Positions 14,717-23,715 of a DNA stretch of 64,000 nucleotides are shown piece by piece; position 1 is the first letter of the stretch; every line of letters starts with the position of its first letter. Both the position numbers and the translations under genes were made by a program. Below the pieces are notes generated by a model. The model saw nothing but the letters and a program-made list of their open reading frames with translations. It made no database searches and had not been told where the DNA came from. The DNA is from Pseudonocardia kunmingensis (GTDB lineage Bacteria > Actinomycetota > Actinomycetes > Mycobacteriales > Pseudonocardiaceae): assembly GCF_006716445.1 (NCBI RefSeq), contig NZ_VFPA01000003.1:806001-870000 (forward strand), read 5' to 3'.

Positions 14717-15805
14717 GTGACGAATGCGGGAGCGGTTCGGCTGGTCGGTGCCCGGGAACTGGAGAAGCTGGTCGCGGCGATCTTCACCGCGGCCGGGTGT
14801 GCGGACGTGGAGGGCGCGCTGATCGCCCGCGAGCTGGTGGGCGCCAACCTGGCGGGCCACGACAGCCACGGCGTCGTCCGGGTGCCGCTCTACGTCGACT
14901 GGATGCGGGAGGGGTACGTCCTCGCCGGGCAGCAGGCGCAGGTCGTCACGGACGGCGGGGCGTTCGTCGTGCTCGACGGCCGGCACGGGTTCGGCCAGAC
15001 GGTCGCCGCGCAGGCCGTGGCGCTCGGCGTGGAGCGGGCCCAGGAGAACGGCAGCTGCATCGTCGCCCTGCGCAACGCGGGCCACATCGGACGCGTCGGG
15101 GCCTACGCCGAGACCGCGCTCGCCGCGGGGCTGGTCTCGATCTACTTCGTCAACGTCGCGGGCTCGCCGCTGGTCGCGCCGTTCGGGGCGGTGGAGCGGC
15201 GCTTCTCGACGGCGCCGTTCGCCGTCGGCGTGCCGCTGCCGGAGCGCCCGGTGGTGCTGGACTTCGCCACGTCGCTGGTCGCGGAGGGCAAGGTGCAGGT
15301 GGCCTCCTACGGTGGACGGCCGCTGCCGCCGGACGCGCTGATCGCGCCCGACGGCACGACCTCGGACGACCCGCGCGTCCTCTACGGCGACTACGGCCCC
15401 ACCGACCTGCGCCGGCCCGGCGGCGGCGAGGGCGCGATCCGCGCCTTCGGCGACCACAAGGGCTCGGGACTTGCGCTGATGTGCGAGCTGCTCGCCGGGG
15501 CGTTCACCGCCGGTGGTTGCGCCGGTCCGCTCGACGGCCCGCGTCGGGGCATCACGAACGGCATGCTGGCGGTCTTCCTCTCCCCCGCCCACTTCGGCAC
15601 GCAGGCCGAGTTCGAGCGCATCGCGCGCGAGTACCTGGACTGGGTGCTCGCCGCGCGACCGGCGGACCCGGCCGCACCGGTCCTCGCCCCGGGCGACCCG
15701 GAGAACGCGACGCGCAGCGCGCGCCTCGCCGAGGGGGTGCCCCTGCCGGTGGACACCTGGGCCGCCATCGTCCGGACCGCGCAGGCGCTCGGCGTCGCGG
15801 CCTGA
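14717..15805 (+). CDS. Ldh family (malate/L-lactate/ureidoglycolate) dehydrogenase, paralogue 1
   Basis: The 362-aa length and sequence fit the LDH2/MDH2 NAD(P)H-dependent oxidoreductase family: GHDSHGVVRVPLYV with the conserved His, GSCIVALRNAGHIGRVG, DFATSLVAEGKVQ, GDHKGSGLALMCELL. The family reduces 2-oxo acids or oxidises 2-hydroxy acids and ureidoglycolate. The GTG start is at 14717. A close paralogue of identical length occurs at 50242-51330. It ends 1 bp before a convergent tetR gene. Confidence 0.87.
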   Translation: MTNAGAVRLVGARELEKLVAAIFTAAGCADVEGALIARELVGANLAGHDSHGVVRVPLYVDWMREGYVLAGQQAQVVTDGGAFVVLDGRHGFGQTVAAQAVALGVERAQENGSCIVALRNAGHIGRVGAYAETALAAGLVSIYFVNVAGSPLVAPFGAVERRFSTAPFAVGVPLPERPVVLDFATSLVAEGKVQVASYGGRPLPPDALIAPDGTTSDDPRVLYGDYGPTDLRRPGGGEGAIRAFGDHKGSGLALMCELLAGAFTAGGCAGPLDGPRRGITNGMLAVFLSPAHFGTQAEFERIAREYLDWVLAARPADPAAPVLAPGDPENATRSARLAEGVPLPVDTWAAIVRTAQALGVAA

Positions 15806-15806
15806 C

Positions 15807-16406
15807 TCACGGGCGGAGGAGACCGCCGTCGAGCAGCGGGCGCAGCACCTGCCTGCGCAGCAGCGGCACGTCCTCCTCGCTGATCGTCCGCATGCCGCCC
15901 AGGTGCAGTACCGCGAGCCCGTGCACGAGGGCCCACGTCGTGCGCAGGGCGGTGTCGACGGGAACCGCGAGCCGGCCACCCTCGGCGAGCCGGCCCAGCA
16001 CGGCACCCAGCTCGGCGAGCGCCGCGAGGCCGGCGTCGCTCTGCGGCTCCCGGCCGCGGGTGGAGAACATCACCGCGGCGTGCGCGGGGTGGGCGACCAC
16101 CCATCCGATGTAGTCCGAGCCCTGCTCGAGCAGCGCCTCGACCGGGTCGTCGGGGTGCCGGGCGGCCGCGGCGCGCAGCACGTCACGCAGCTGCCCGAAC
16201 CCGGCGGCCGCGATCTCCCCGAGGAGCGCGGCGCGGTTCGCGAAGTGCCGGTACGGCGCCGCGGCGCTGACCCCTGCCGCCCGGGCCGCGGTGGCGAGGC
16301 TGAAGCCCTCGACGCCGTGGGTCTCGATGAGCTCGAGCGAGGCGTCGATCAGGGCCTGGCGCAGCGCACCGTGGTGGTAGCCGGACCGCTCGGGCACGGC
16401 GACCAC
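15807..16406 (-). CDS. TetR family transcriptional regulator
   Basis: This 199-aa protein has an N-terminal HTH with recognition helix VSAAAPYRHFANRAALL and a TetR_C-like C-terminal region (about 90-190). The start is GTG 16406. It is convergent with the Ldh-type gene and lies downstream, on the same strand, of a pair of small membrane genes headed by a striking palindrome at 17345-17375. That palindrome is one possible target. Confidence 0.87.
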   Translation of the reverse strand: MVAVPERSGYHHGALRQALIDASLELIETHGVEGFSLATAARAAGVSAAAPYRHFANRAALLGEIAAAGFGQLRDVLRAAAARHPDDPVEALLEQGSDYIGWVVAHPAHAAVMFSTRGREPQSDAGLAALAELGAVLGRLAEGGRLAVPVDTALRTTWALVHGLAVLHLGGMRTISEEDVPLLRRQVLRPLLDGGLLRP

Positions 16407-16465
16407 CCTGCCCCACCCCGGTCGCCCCGCCGGGCGCGGGGCTCACCCCGAGGCCGCGCGCCGCA

Positions 16466-17143
16466 CTAGTGGTTCCCACCGGAGGTTCGTCGGGGGTATC
16501 GGTGGATCCAGCTTCTCGCTGGGCGTGCCGGCGGGCAGCCCTCGTACCGGGCGTACTCGGGCTGTCCGCCGGTGCGTCCAGCGGGGAGCTGGGCCGCCGA
16601 GCCCCTGGGCGAACCTCCGGCGGGGACCACTAGCACCCGGCGCGCGAGCGCGAAGGCGGGCACCCCGACCGCGACGGCGACGACGGCCGCGAGCTTGGCC
16701 CGGGAGACGGACGCGTGCGCGGCGGCGAGCCACGCCGGGAACCCGAGCGGGTCGGCGAGCATCGCGAGCGACAGCGCGTTCTCCAGCAGGTCGAGGCCGG
16801 GCGCGAGCGCGGTCCACGGCGCGGAGCGGCGCAGGACGGACGCGCCCCAGGGGTCGTGCGGCGCGAGCAGCCGGGCCGCCAGTGCGGTGGCGAGCACCGC
16901 GACGGCCGCCAGGGCCGCGATCCAGAGGAGGTCGACGAGCTCGGTGGCCACCATCTCCTCGAGCGTCCCCTGGGCGAGCAGCCGGCGGTGCCACGAACGC
17001 ACCAGCTCGGCGTCGCCGGTCGTGTTGGCCACGCCGAGCGCCACCGGGTGTCGCACCGTCGCGAACACGGACTGCAGCAGGACCTGTGCGACCACGGCCA
17101 CCACGACCGCTGCCGCGAGCAGGCGGACGAGCCTGCCGGTCAC
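16466..17143 (-). CDS. Integral membrane protein of unknown function
   Basis: The protein has 225 aa with about four hydrophobic helices: LVRLLAAAVVVAVVAQVLL near the N-terminus, LLWIAALAAVAVLATALAA, a weaker one around LLENALSLAMLADPLGF, and LAAVVAVAVGVPAFAL. The C-terminal tail is Gly/Pro/Arg-rich. GTG 17143 overlaps the stop of the upstream gene as GTGA, implying coupling. No family is recognised. Confidence 0.6.
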   Translation of the reverse strand: MTGRLVRLLAAAVVVAVVAQVLLQSVFATVRHPVALGVANTTGDAELVRSWHRRLLAQGTLEEMVATELVDLLWIAALAAVAVLATALAARLLAPHDPWGASVLRRSAPWTALAPGLDLLENALSLAMLADPLGFPAWLAAAHASVSRAKLAAVVAVAVGVPAFALARRVLVVPAGGSPRGSAAQLPAGRTGGQPEYARYEGCPPARPARSWIHRYPRRTSGGNH

Positions 17144-17343
17144 GACGCCCGCCGGGCGAAGAGCCGGCGCAGCCGCGCGCGCTGCCACAGGTACGCGCCG
17201 GTGAGCACCAGCAGCGGGAACACCACCACCGTCAGCAGGCCGCGCAGCCCGGACGCGGATGCCGGCGGCAGGTAGACGTACACGCCGACGAGGACCGCGA
17301 GCCCGATGTGCACGGCCCGGACGACGGCGCGCTCTCTCCTCAT
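17140..17343 (-). CDS. Small two-helix membrane protein
   Basis: This 67-aa protein has two hydrophobic segments: AVHIGLAVLVGVYVYLPP and LLTVVVFPLLVLTGAYLW. The C-terminus is basic (RARLRRLFARRAS). It is the first gene of a coupled pair with the downstream membrane gene. Its start codon lies 1 bp from a 31-bp perfect palindrome that would cover the promoter or leader. The family is not recognised. Confidence 0.6.
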   Translation of the reverse strand: MRRERAVVRAVHIGLAVLVGVYVYLPPASASGLRGLLTVVVFPLLVLTGAYLWQRARLRRLFARRAS

Positions 17344-17344
17344 G

Positions 17345-17375
17345 CCGCCGATGTTAATGTCATTAACATCGGCGG
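17345..17375. promoter_or_regulatory. 31-bp perfect palindrome at the membrane-gene promoter
   Basis: The arms CCGCCGATGTTAATG and CATTAACATCGGCGG are joined by a single central T. The AT-rich core TTAATGTCATTAA stands out against the surrounding GC-rich DNA and resembles a dimeric repressor operator. It directly abuts the start codon of the 67-aa gene. The cognate regulator is unknown; the TetR at 15807-16406 is a candidate. Confidence 0.65.
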
Positions 17376-17406
17376 GGCAACGCCGAGACCGGGCGGGTCC
17401 GGGCCC

Positions 17407-18003
17407 TCACCGCGACTGGAGCGCGTCGAGCGCCACCGCCATGGCGGCCGCCACCCGGAAGTCGACGCGCGGGTCGGGGACGTCGACGGTGTAGCGGTCC
17501 CGGACCGACTTCTGCCGCTCGCTGACGAGCACCGGCTGCCCGGTGGCCGTGTCCACGAAGTCGAAGTGGAAGACGAACGGCACCCAGAGGTCGCCGATGA
17601 ACGGGATGAAGTCCCACACCCTGCGCACGACGGCCAGCACCGGCCTGCGCTCCCTCCCGACGGCCGCGTAGCCCGGCCCCGTGAGGTGCCACGTCGAGCG
17701 CAGCAGGCTCGCGCCGAAGTCCTTGCGGAAGGTGCCGAGCGCGGTGCCGTGCTCGTCGAACACGTCGTGCTCGGCGCGCACGTCGAGGCGCTGGCGGGCC
17801 TTGAAGGAGAACACCGGGCGCGACCGGGACTCGTCGGCGTAGAAGGTGACCTCCTCCCGCAGCTTCATGCGCTTCTGCTGCGCGAACGCCAGCAGCGGGC
17901 CCTCGGTGCCATCCGGGTCGGCGCCGCGGATCTCGTAGCGGTTGACCATCATCGTGATCCGCTGGCGGACGAAGAACCGCGGGACGTGCATCGGAGCGGT
18001 CAT
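17407..18003 (-). CDS. LURP-one-related / scramblase-like family protein
   Basis: This 198-aa protein fits the LURP-one (Tubby-C-like) fold: FFVRQRITMMVNRYEIRG at the N-terminus, then alternating strands such as LLAFAQQKRMKLREEVTFYAD, PVFSFKARQRLDV, and TYSRG-like YTVDVPDPRVDFRVAAAMAVALDA at the end. Proteins of this fold bind membranes or lipids, and the bacterial role is undefined. ATG 18003 was chosen; an in-frame Met four codons later is possible. It is not in an obvious operon. Confidence 0.72.
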   Translation of the reverse strand: MTAPMHVPRFFVRQRITMMVNRYEIRGADPDGTEGPLLAFAQQKRMKLREEVTFYADESRSRPVFSFKARQRLDVRAEHDVFDEHGTALGTFRKDFGASLLRSTWHLTGPGYAAVGRERRPVLAVVRRVWDFIPFIGDLWVPFVFHFDFVDTATGQPVLVSERQKSVRDRYTVDVPDPRVDFRVAAAMAVALDALQSR

Positions 18004-18067
18004 GGACGCGAGTCTGGCACCACCGGCGGATCTTTCACCTCGCATCTCCCACTGACACTCTGTGACC

Positions 18068-18913
18068 ATGGCTGTGCGCAGCGGCGCCCTCGTCCGCAGA
18101 CGGCAACTCGCCCGCATCCTGCGCGGGCTGCGCCAGAAGGCCGGCATGACCATCGAGGACGCCGCGCCCAAGCTGGACTTCTCCCCGAGCAAGCTCAGCC
18201 GCATCGAGAACGCCCACCAGGGCGTCGACGTCCACGCCGTGCGCACGATGATGGACGTCTTCGGCGTCGGCGGGGACCGGTGGAACGCGATCCTCGATCT
18301 CACCCGCGAGGCCAGTGGCAAGGGCTGGTGGCGCGCCTACGGCCTGGACGACCAGGGCTACGTGCCCCTCGAGGCCGAGGCCAGCGGGGTGCGCGAGTAC
18401 ACGGTGAACTACCTGCCCGGGCTCCTGCAGACCGCCGACTACGCGCGAGCGCTGTTCGAGAGCTCGATGCACGTCGGCAGCCGGGCGGTGCGGGAGAACG
18501 ACGTCGAGGTCCGCATGATCCGCCAGGATCGGCTCCGCGACCCGGAGAACCCGCTGACGTTGACCGCGGTGATCGAGGAGTCGGCGCTGCGGCGGGTGAT
18601 CGGCGGCCCCGATGTGATGTGCGCGCAGCTCGCGCAGGTGTGGGAGGCCGCCGCGCTCGAGACCGTCACCATCCAGGTGCTCCCGCCCGACGCCTGCGCG
18701 CACCCGAGCGTGACCGGAGCGTTCATCGTCCTCAGCTTCGACGGGCTCGGCGAGCCGGACATCGGCTACGTCGAGCACCCCATGGGAGCGGTCCATATCG
18801 AGAAGGCCGAGGACGTCGCGCGCGGTAGGGTCGTGTTCGACCGCCTGCGCGCGCTGGCGCTGGACCCGGCCGAGTCCGCGGCCCTGATCGAGCGGGTGGC
18901 CATGGAGCTGTGA
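18068..18913 (+). CDS. Helix-turn-helix regulator with DUF5753 (Scr1/WhiJ-like)
   Basis: The protein has 281 aa. An XRE-type HTH lies at about residues 12-65 (ARILRGLRQKAGMTIEDAA, FSPSKLSRIEN). A DUF5753 ligand-like domain follows (from about 95), with YTVNYLPGLLQTADYARALF as its hallmark. Such genes are abundant in actinobacteria and are usually paired with a DUF397 gene, as here 24 bp downstream. Some have been described as antitoxin-like or developmental regulators. ATG 18068 is preferred over GTG 18062, but neither has a clear ribosome site. Confidence 0.87.
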   Translation: MAVRSGALVRRRQLARILRGLRQKAGMTIEDAAPKLDFSPSKLSRIENAHQGVDVHAVRTMMDVFGVGGDRWNAILDLTREASGKGWWRAYGLDDQGYVPLEAEASGVREYTVNYLPGLLQTADYARALFESSMHVGSRAVRENDVEVRMIRQDRLRDPENPLTLTAVIEESALRRVIGGPDVMCAQLAQVWEAAALETVTIQVLPPDACAHPSVTGAFIVLSFDGLGEPDIGYVEHPMGAVHIEKAEDVARGRVVFDRLRALALDPAESAALIERVAMEL

Positions 18914-18937
18914 GGCCGCGACGCGAAGAGGTGCCCG

Positions 18938-19153
18938 ATGCCCGTCCCGAACCTCGACGACCTGGCCTGGCGCACGAGCAGCTTCAGCGGCAGCGGCGGC
19001 GCCAGCAGCGGCTGCGTCGAGGTGGCCCCCCTGCCCGGGGGCGACATCGCCGTCCGGGACACGAAGGACCGGTCCCGGGCGCCCCACCGCCACTCGGCGT
19101 CGGCATGGCGAGCGTTCCTCGCCGGCCTCCGAGCGGGCGAGTTCGGCTCCTGA
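18938..19153 (+). CDS. DUF397 domain-containing protein
   Basis: This 71-aa protein carries the DUF397 hallmarks: AWRTSSFSGSGG near the N-terminus, CVEVAPLPGGDIAVRDTKD, and the C-terminal AWRAFLAGLRAGEF. It immediately follows the HTH/DUF5753 gene, its usual partner. A GAAGAGG lies about 8 nt before the ATG. The pair probably forms a regulator and small effector. Confidence 0.88.
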   Translation: MPVPNLDDLAWRTSSFSGSGGASSGCVEVAPLPGGDIAVRDTKDRSRAPHRHSASAWRAFLAGLRAGEFGS

Positions 19154-19183
19154 CCGGGCGGGGTCGCTCAGTACCCTCGCGCG

Positions 19184-20371
19184 GTGATCCGGAGCTTCGA
19201 GGTCGCCGACGCCGCGCGTCGATGCCGGGCGCTGAGCCACGCAGAGGCCCTGGCCGAGTGGGTCGGCTCAGGCCGGCCGGTGACCGGCAAGCGGGTGCTG
19301 CGACGCGCGGACGTGGCGGCGGCGTGCGCCGCGGTCGGTGTCACGGCGCCGGAGCGGCTGCGCAGCGCGGCGGACCTGCCCGACCTGCAGCATCCGTGGA
19401 CCGCTGCGCTCGCTGCCGGCCTGCTGTCGGTCGAGGGCAGCCGAGCCGTACCGGGTCCGGCCCGTCCCGGCTGGCACTCGGCCCCCGACGGCGACGTACT
19501 CGCCGGATGGTTGCGAGGGCTCGCAAGGGTGTTGGCCGACGCCTATGCCGAGGGCGACGACGCCGACTCCCTGAAGATCGGCCGGCTGCTGCTGACCGTC
19601 CTCGCCGCCGACCCGGCCCCGGCGCGGGACGACCTGTACCTGACGATCGTTGACGTCCTCCACGCAGCGGACCCCGCCTTGGTAAGGATCTTCACTCGCG
19701 GTCTCCGTGACCCGATGGAAGCGGTGATGGAGCAACTGGCCGCCTTCGGCACCGTCGACCCCGATCAGTGGCGCATCACCCCACTCGGTCGCTGGGCTCT
19801 CCGGCAGATCGGCGCGCACGGGGTGTCACTGCTCGGTTCGTCCGACGCGGAGGGCGCGGTCTCCGGGATCTGCGAGATCAAGGTGACGCTCCGGAACGTC
19901 CGCCCGGCCTGCTGGCGCCGGGTCCTCGTGCCTGCCGAGGTGACGCTGGGCGACCTGCACGAGGTCATCCGGATCGCCTTCGCATGGGACGACGACCATC
20001 TCCACGTCTTCACCGTCGGGCCGCGCCGGTACGGCGATCCGTATTTCGACTTCGAGTACGACGAGGACGCGATCACCCTGTCCGCCGCGTTCGCCCGCAC
20101 CCGCAAGCCGATCACGTACGTCTACGACCTCGGGGACAGCTGGGAACACGAGATCCTCCTGGAGAAGACCGTCGAGCCGGACGCGTCCGTCACCTACCCG
20201 CTCTGCGTCGACGGCCGCGGGGACGCACCCGTCGAGGACTGGATCGAGGACGAGGAGCCTGCCTGGATCACCTTCGACCAGGCGGACATCAACGTCCGGC
20301 TCGCTCGGTTGAGCGACGGAGCGCAGGAGATCGAGGTGGACCTCGGCTCTCCCACGGCTGACGGTCGGTGA
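19184..20371 (+). CDS. Plasmid pRiA4b ORF-3 family protein
   Basis: This 395-aa protein has a C-terminal pRiA4b ORF-3 domain (about residues 225-360): YEIKVTLRNVRPACWRRVLVP-like start, TLGDLHEVIRIAFAWDDDHLHVF, ITYVYDLGDSWEHEILLE, and a final WITFDQADIN. The N-terminal 200 residues are helical and unassigned. The start is GTG 19184. The molecular function of the family is unknown. The gene follows the DUF397 gene by 30 bp and ends at a palindromic repeat pair. Confidence 0.85.
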   Translation: MIRSFEVADAARRCRALSHAEALAEWVGSGRPVTGKRVLRRADVAAACAAVGVTAPERLRSAADLPDLQHPWTAALAAGLLSVEGSRAVPGPARPGWHSAPDGDVLAGWLRGLARVLADAYAEGDDADSLKIGRLLLTVLAADPAPARDDLYLTIVDVLHAADPALVRIFTRGLRDPMEAVMEQLAAFGTVDPDQWRITPLGRWALRQIGAHGVSLLGSSDAEGAVSGICEIKVTLRNVRPACWRRVLVPAEVTLGDLHEVIRIAFAWDDDHLHVFTVGPRRYGDPYFDFEYDEDAITLSAAFARTRKPITYVYDLGDSWEHEILLEKTVEPDASVTYPLCVDGRGDAPVEDWIEDEEPAWITFDQADINVRLARLSDGAQEIEVDLGSPTADGR

Positions 20372-20506
20372 TCGATCCGAGCAGCGCGCCGGCACGGTCG
20401 GCGGCACCCTGTCGTGCTGATCGGAACGATCTGCGCGCTGTGATCGATCCGAGATGCGCGGCAGTGCGGCCAGGCGGTCGCTGGCGTGCTGCTCGGAACG
20501 ATCAGT
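20369..20506. repeat. Tandem pair of GATCG-TCCGAG hairpins
   Basis: Two imperfect hairpins lie in tandem (about 20369-20430 and 20440-20505). Each starts TGATCGATCCGAG and ends TCGGAACGATC, with a GC-rich loop. They fill the gap between convergent genes and probably terminate both. A related hairpin is at 59753-59818. Confidence 0.6.
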
Positions 20507-20527
20507 GCGTCACGACGACCGGCGGCG

Positions 20528-21436
20528 TCACTTGAGACCCGTCGTCGCGATGCCCTTCACCAGGTACTTCTGCCCGAACAGGAAGATCAGGAAGATCGGC
20601 ACCAGCGAGACGATCGACATCGCGAACAGCGGGCCCCACGAGCTCTCGCCCGTCGAGTCGACGAAGGTGCGCAGCGCGACCGGCACCGTGTACATGTCCG
20701 GGTCGGTCAGGAAGATCAGCTGGCTGAAGAAGTCGTTCCAGGTCCAGATGAACGTGAAGATCGCCGTGGTGGCGAGCGCGGGCGTCGAGAGCGGCAGCAT
20801 GATCCGGAAGAAGATCCGGATGTGGCCGGCGCCGTCGATCAGCGCCGCCTCGCTCAGCGAGCGGGGGATGCCGCGGAAGAACTGCACCATCAGGAAGATG
20901 AAGAACGCGTCCGTGGCCAGCAGCTTGGGCACCACGAGCGGCAGGTAGGTGTTGATCCAGTCGAGCTGGGAGAACAGCACGTACTGCGGGACGATCACGA
21001 CGTGGATCGGCAGCATGATCGACATGAGCATGACGGCGAACCACAGCCTGCGGCCCCGGAAGTTCAGGCGCGCGAACGCGTACGCGGCCATCGAGCAGGA
21101 CAGCAGGTTGCCCAGCACGGCCCCGGCCACGATGGCGAACGAGTTCAGCAGGTAGTGCGTGAACGGGTGCTCCAGCGCGTACCAGCCGAGCGTGTAGTTG
21201 CTCAGGTCGATCTCGCTCGGGATCAGCGCCGGGTCGCGGAAGATCAGCGCCGTCGGCTTGAACGAGCTGGAGAGCATCCACAGCAGCGGGTAGAGCATCA
21301 CGAACCCGCCGAGGACCAGCACGACGTGCTTGGCGGTCCGGCGGATCCGGAAGCCCCAGGACGAGCGGCGGGGGGTGGGTGGCGGCGGCGCGGACGGCGC
21401 GAGAACCGGGACGCTGCGGACGTCGGTGTCAGTCAT
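20528..21436 (-). CDS. Carbohydrate ABC transporter permease (MalG type)
   Basis: This 302-aa inner-membrane permease has a Pro-rich N-terminus, six helices, and the EAA loop EAALIDGAGHIRIFFRIMLPL that contacts the ATPase. The C-terminus VKGIATTGLK is typical of MalG-like subunits. ATG 21436 overlaps the upstream permease end by 8 bp. It works with the MalF-type subunit and with one or both of the binding proteins in this operon. No ATPase gene is present. Confidence 0.92.
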   Translation of the reverse strand: MTDTDVRSVPVLAPSAPPPPTPRRSSWGFRIRRTAKHVVLVLGGFVMLYPLLWMLSSSFKPTALIFRDPALIPSEIDLSNYTLGWYALEHPFTHYLLNSFAIVAGAVLGNLLSCSMAAYAFARLNFRGRRLWFAVMLMSIMLPIHVVIVPQYVLFSQLDWINTYLPLVVPKLLATDAFFIFLMVQFFRGIPRSLSEAALIDGAGHIRIFFRIMLPLSTPALATTAIFTFIWTWNDFFSQLIFLTDPDMYTVPVALRTFVDSTGESSWGPLFAMSIVSLVPIFLIFLFGQKYLVKGIATTGLK

Positions 21437-22370
21437 CGTAGAAGACCCAGTACTTGGAGAGGAGGAAGTTGACGGCGGTGAGCACGCCGGTGATCACCAG
21501 GAGCAGCCATGCCATCGCCGAGGCGTAGCCCATGTCCAGGTTCGTGAACCCCGTTTGGTACAGGTAGAGCGTGTAGAACAGCGTGGAGTCGACCGGGCCC
21601 CCAGTGCCCCCGCTCACCACGAACGCCTGCGTGAACGACTGGAACGCCCCGATCACCTGCAGCACGAGGTTGAAGAAGACGATCGGCGTGAGAAGCGGGA
21701 GCGTGATGCTGCGGAACTGCCGCAGCCGCCCGGCGCCGTCGATCGCCGACGCCTCGTAGTAGGTCTCGGGAATCTGCCGCAGGCCCGCCAGGAAGATGAT
21801 CATCGGCGCGCCGAACGTCCAGACGTTGAGCACGACGAGGGTGCCGAGCGCGTAGTCCGGGTGCGACACCCAGCCCTCGCCCTGGACGCCCAGCGCCGCG
21901 AGGAGCTGGTTGATCAGCCCGCTGGTGCCGAAGATCTGCCGCCACAGGATCGCGATCGCGACGCTGCCGCCCAGGAGCGAGGGCAGGTAGTACACCGAGC
22001 GGTAGATCGCGAGACCGCGCAGGCCGCGGTCGAGGAACAGCGCGAGCGCCAGCGCCGCCGCGAGCTGCAGCGGCACCGACACGAAGACGTAGACGAACGT
22101 GACGCGCAGCGAGACGAGCAGCCGCTCGTCGCCCAGCATCCCGAGGTAGTTCTCCAGGCCGATCCACTCGGGGGCGTCCAGGAGGCTGTAGTCGGTGAAC
22201 GACAGGTAGAGCGAGGCCGCCATCGGCCCGATCGTGATCAGGGCCAGCCCGGCGAACCACGGCGCCAGGAAGAACGCGGCGGCCTTGTTGTCGCCCTGCT
22301 CCACCGGGCTGGGCCGGGCCCGCACGCCCTTCGCGCGACGCAGGGTCGCGAGCTCACCGAGCGCCGACAT
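21429..22370 (-). CDS. Sugar ABC transporter permease (MalF type)
   Basis: The protein has 313 aa with six helices, starting AAAFFLAPWFAGLALITIGP. The EAA loop is EASAIDGAGRLRQFRSITLPLL. ATG 22370 is preceded by GGGAGGT and overlaps the end of the upstream Gfo/Idh/MocA gene by 17 bp. The frame is open further upstream, but that stretch is antisense-like noise. It partners the MalG-type permease next to it. Confidence 0.92.
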   Translation of the reverse strand: MSALGELATLRRAKGVRARPSPVEQGDNKAAAFFLAPWFAGLALITIGPMAASLYLSFTDYSLLDAPEWIGLENYLGMLGDERLLVSLRVTFVYVFVSVPLQLAAALALALFLDRGLRGLAIYRSVYYLPSLLGGSVAIAILWRQIFGTSGLINQLLAALGVQGEGWVSHPDYALGTLVVLNVWTFGAPMIIFLAGLRQIPETYYEASAIDGAGRLRQFRSITLPLLTPIVFFNLVLQVIGAFQSFTQAFVVSGGTGGPVDSTLFYTLYLYQTGFTNLDMGYASAMAWLLLVITGVLTAVNFLLSKYWVFYDD

Positions 22371-23715
22371 GCGTACCTCCCGCGAGCGGGGCCAGCCCGA
22401 GGTCGGCGACCGCCACCCGCTCGCCCGTCCGCATCGAGGCGTTGGCCGCGAGCCCGACGGCCACCGCCGCCAGCCCGTCGCGGTAGCCGGCCTGGCGGCC
22501 GAGCGGGTCGTCCGTCGCGCCGCGGAAGACGTCGCGCAGCAGCAGCGCGTCGCCGCCGCCGTGCCCGCCCTCGCCCGCGGTCGTGATCGGCACGACCCGG
22601 GCCTTCTCCCAGTGCCGCTGCACGGTGAGCCGCTCGCCGCGGCGGCGCGCGTCATCGTCGGCGCCCGCATCGACCACCGAGCTGGCGTCCAGGACCAGCC
22701 GCCCGTCCGGGCCGGGCAGCACCGCGGCCCGCTCCACCACGTCCAGCTCCGCCCGCCCGGCCGTGCCGTTGACGGTGACCCGGTAGCCCTCCCACGGGCT
22801 GTGCGCGTTCAGCGAGTACGTCATCACCGCACCGCGCGCGAAGCCGACCAGGAGCGACAGGTTGTCCTCGATCGTGATGCCGGGCGTGAACACGTCCCGG
22901 TCGCGCTGGTAGCCGTCGTGCTGCTCGGCGTCCCAGTACAGCGCCTTGAGCACGGGATCGGCGCGCAGGTCGAGCGCGAACGGGTCGGTGCTCGGCGGGT
23001 CGACGGTGCCGCGGGGCGGCCGCTCCCCCAGGCCGCGGGCAGCGGCGTTCGCGTCGCCGTAGAAGCGCAGTGCCCCACTGGCGAACACCCACTCCGGGAC
23101 GTCGGCGAGCCACCAGTTCACGAGGTCGAAGTGGTGGGAGGACTTGTGCACGACCAGGCCCGCGGAGTGCTCCTTCTCCCGGTGCCAGCGGCGGAAGTAG
23201 TCGGCGCCGTGCATCGTGTCGAGCGCCCACTCGAAGTGCACGCCGGTCACCTCGCCGATCTCGCCGGACGCGATCACCTCGCGGAGCGCGGCGTTGCGGG
23301 GCGAGTACCGGTAGTTGAACGTCAGGACGAGCGAGCGGCCGGTCTCGGCGACCGTGTCGGTGATCGCACGCGATCCCTCGGCCGTGGTGGCGAAGGGCTT
23401 CTCCAGGACGACGTCCGCGCCCGCTCGCAGGGCCCGGGTGGCCAGCTCCGCGTGCGTCCAGTCCGGCGTCGTGATCACCACCGCGTCCAGGCGCTGCTCG
23501 GCGACCATGCGCTCGAGGTCGGCGGGGCCGTACCGGGCGGGCGCGGGGGCGCCGGGCCGCAGCCGCGCGACGATGCCGTCCGCGTGGTCCATGCGCGCGG
23601 GGTTCGGCTCGCACCACGCCACCAGCTCGCCCGCGTCGGCGAACTCGCCCGCGAGCGCCGTGACGAACATCTGCGAGCGGGCACCTGTCCCGACCACGCC
23701 GTAGCGGCGGGTCAT
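22354..23715 (-). CDS. Gfo/Idh/MocA family oxidoreductase
   Basis: This 453-aa protein has an N-terminal NAD(P) Rossmann domain (RYGVVGTGARSQMFV) with the conserved VLEKPFATT (EKP motif), and a C-terminal substrate domain with HKSSHHFDLVNWWL supplying the catalytic-type His/Asp. It is longer than typical members (330-400). It sits between a binding protein and a permease in a sugar operon, so it likely oxidises the imported sugar or a derivative. ATG 23715 overlaps the preceding stop as ATGA. Confidence 0.88.
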   Translation of the reverse strand: MTRRYGVVGTGARSQMFVTALAGEFADAGELVAWCEPNPARMDHADGIVARLRPGAPAPARYGPADLERMVAEQRLDAVVITTPDWTHAELATRALRAGADVVLEKPFATTAEGSRAITDTVAETGRSLVLTFNYRYSPRNAALREVIASGEIGEVTGVHFEWALDTMHGADYFRRWHREKEHSAGLVVHKSSHHFDLVNWWLADVPEWVFASGALRFYGDANAAARGLGERPPRGTVDPPSTDPFALDLRADPVLKALYWDAEQHDGYQRDRDVFTPGITIEDNLSLLVGFARGAVMTYSLNAHSPWEGYRVTVNGTAGRAELDVVERAAVLPGPDGRLVLDASSVVDAGADDDARRRGERLTVQRHWEKARVVPITTAGEGGHGGGDALLLRDVFRGATDDPLGRQAGYRDGLAAVAVGLAANASMRTGERVAVADLGLAPLAGGTHVGAR

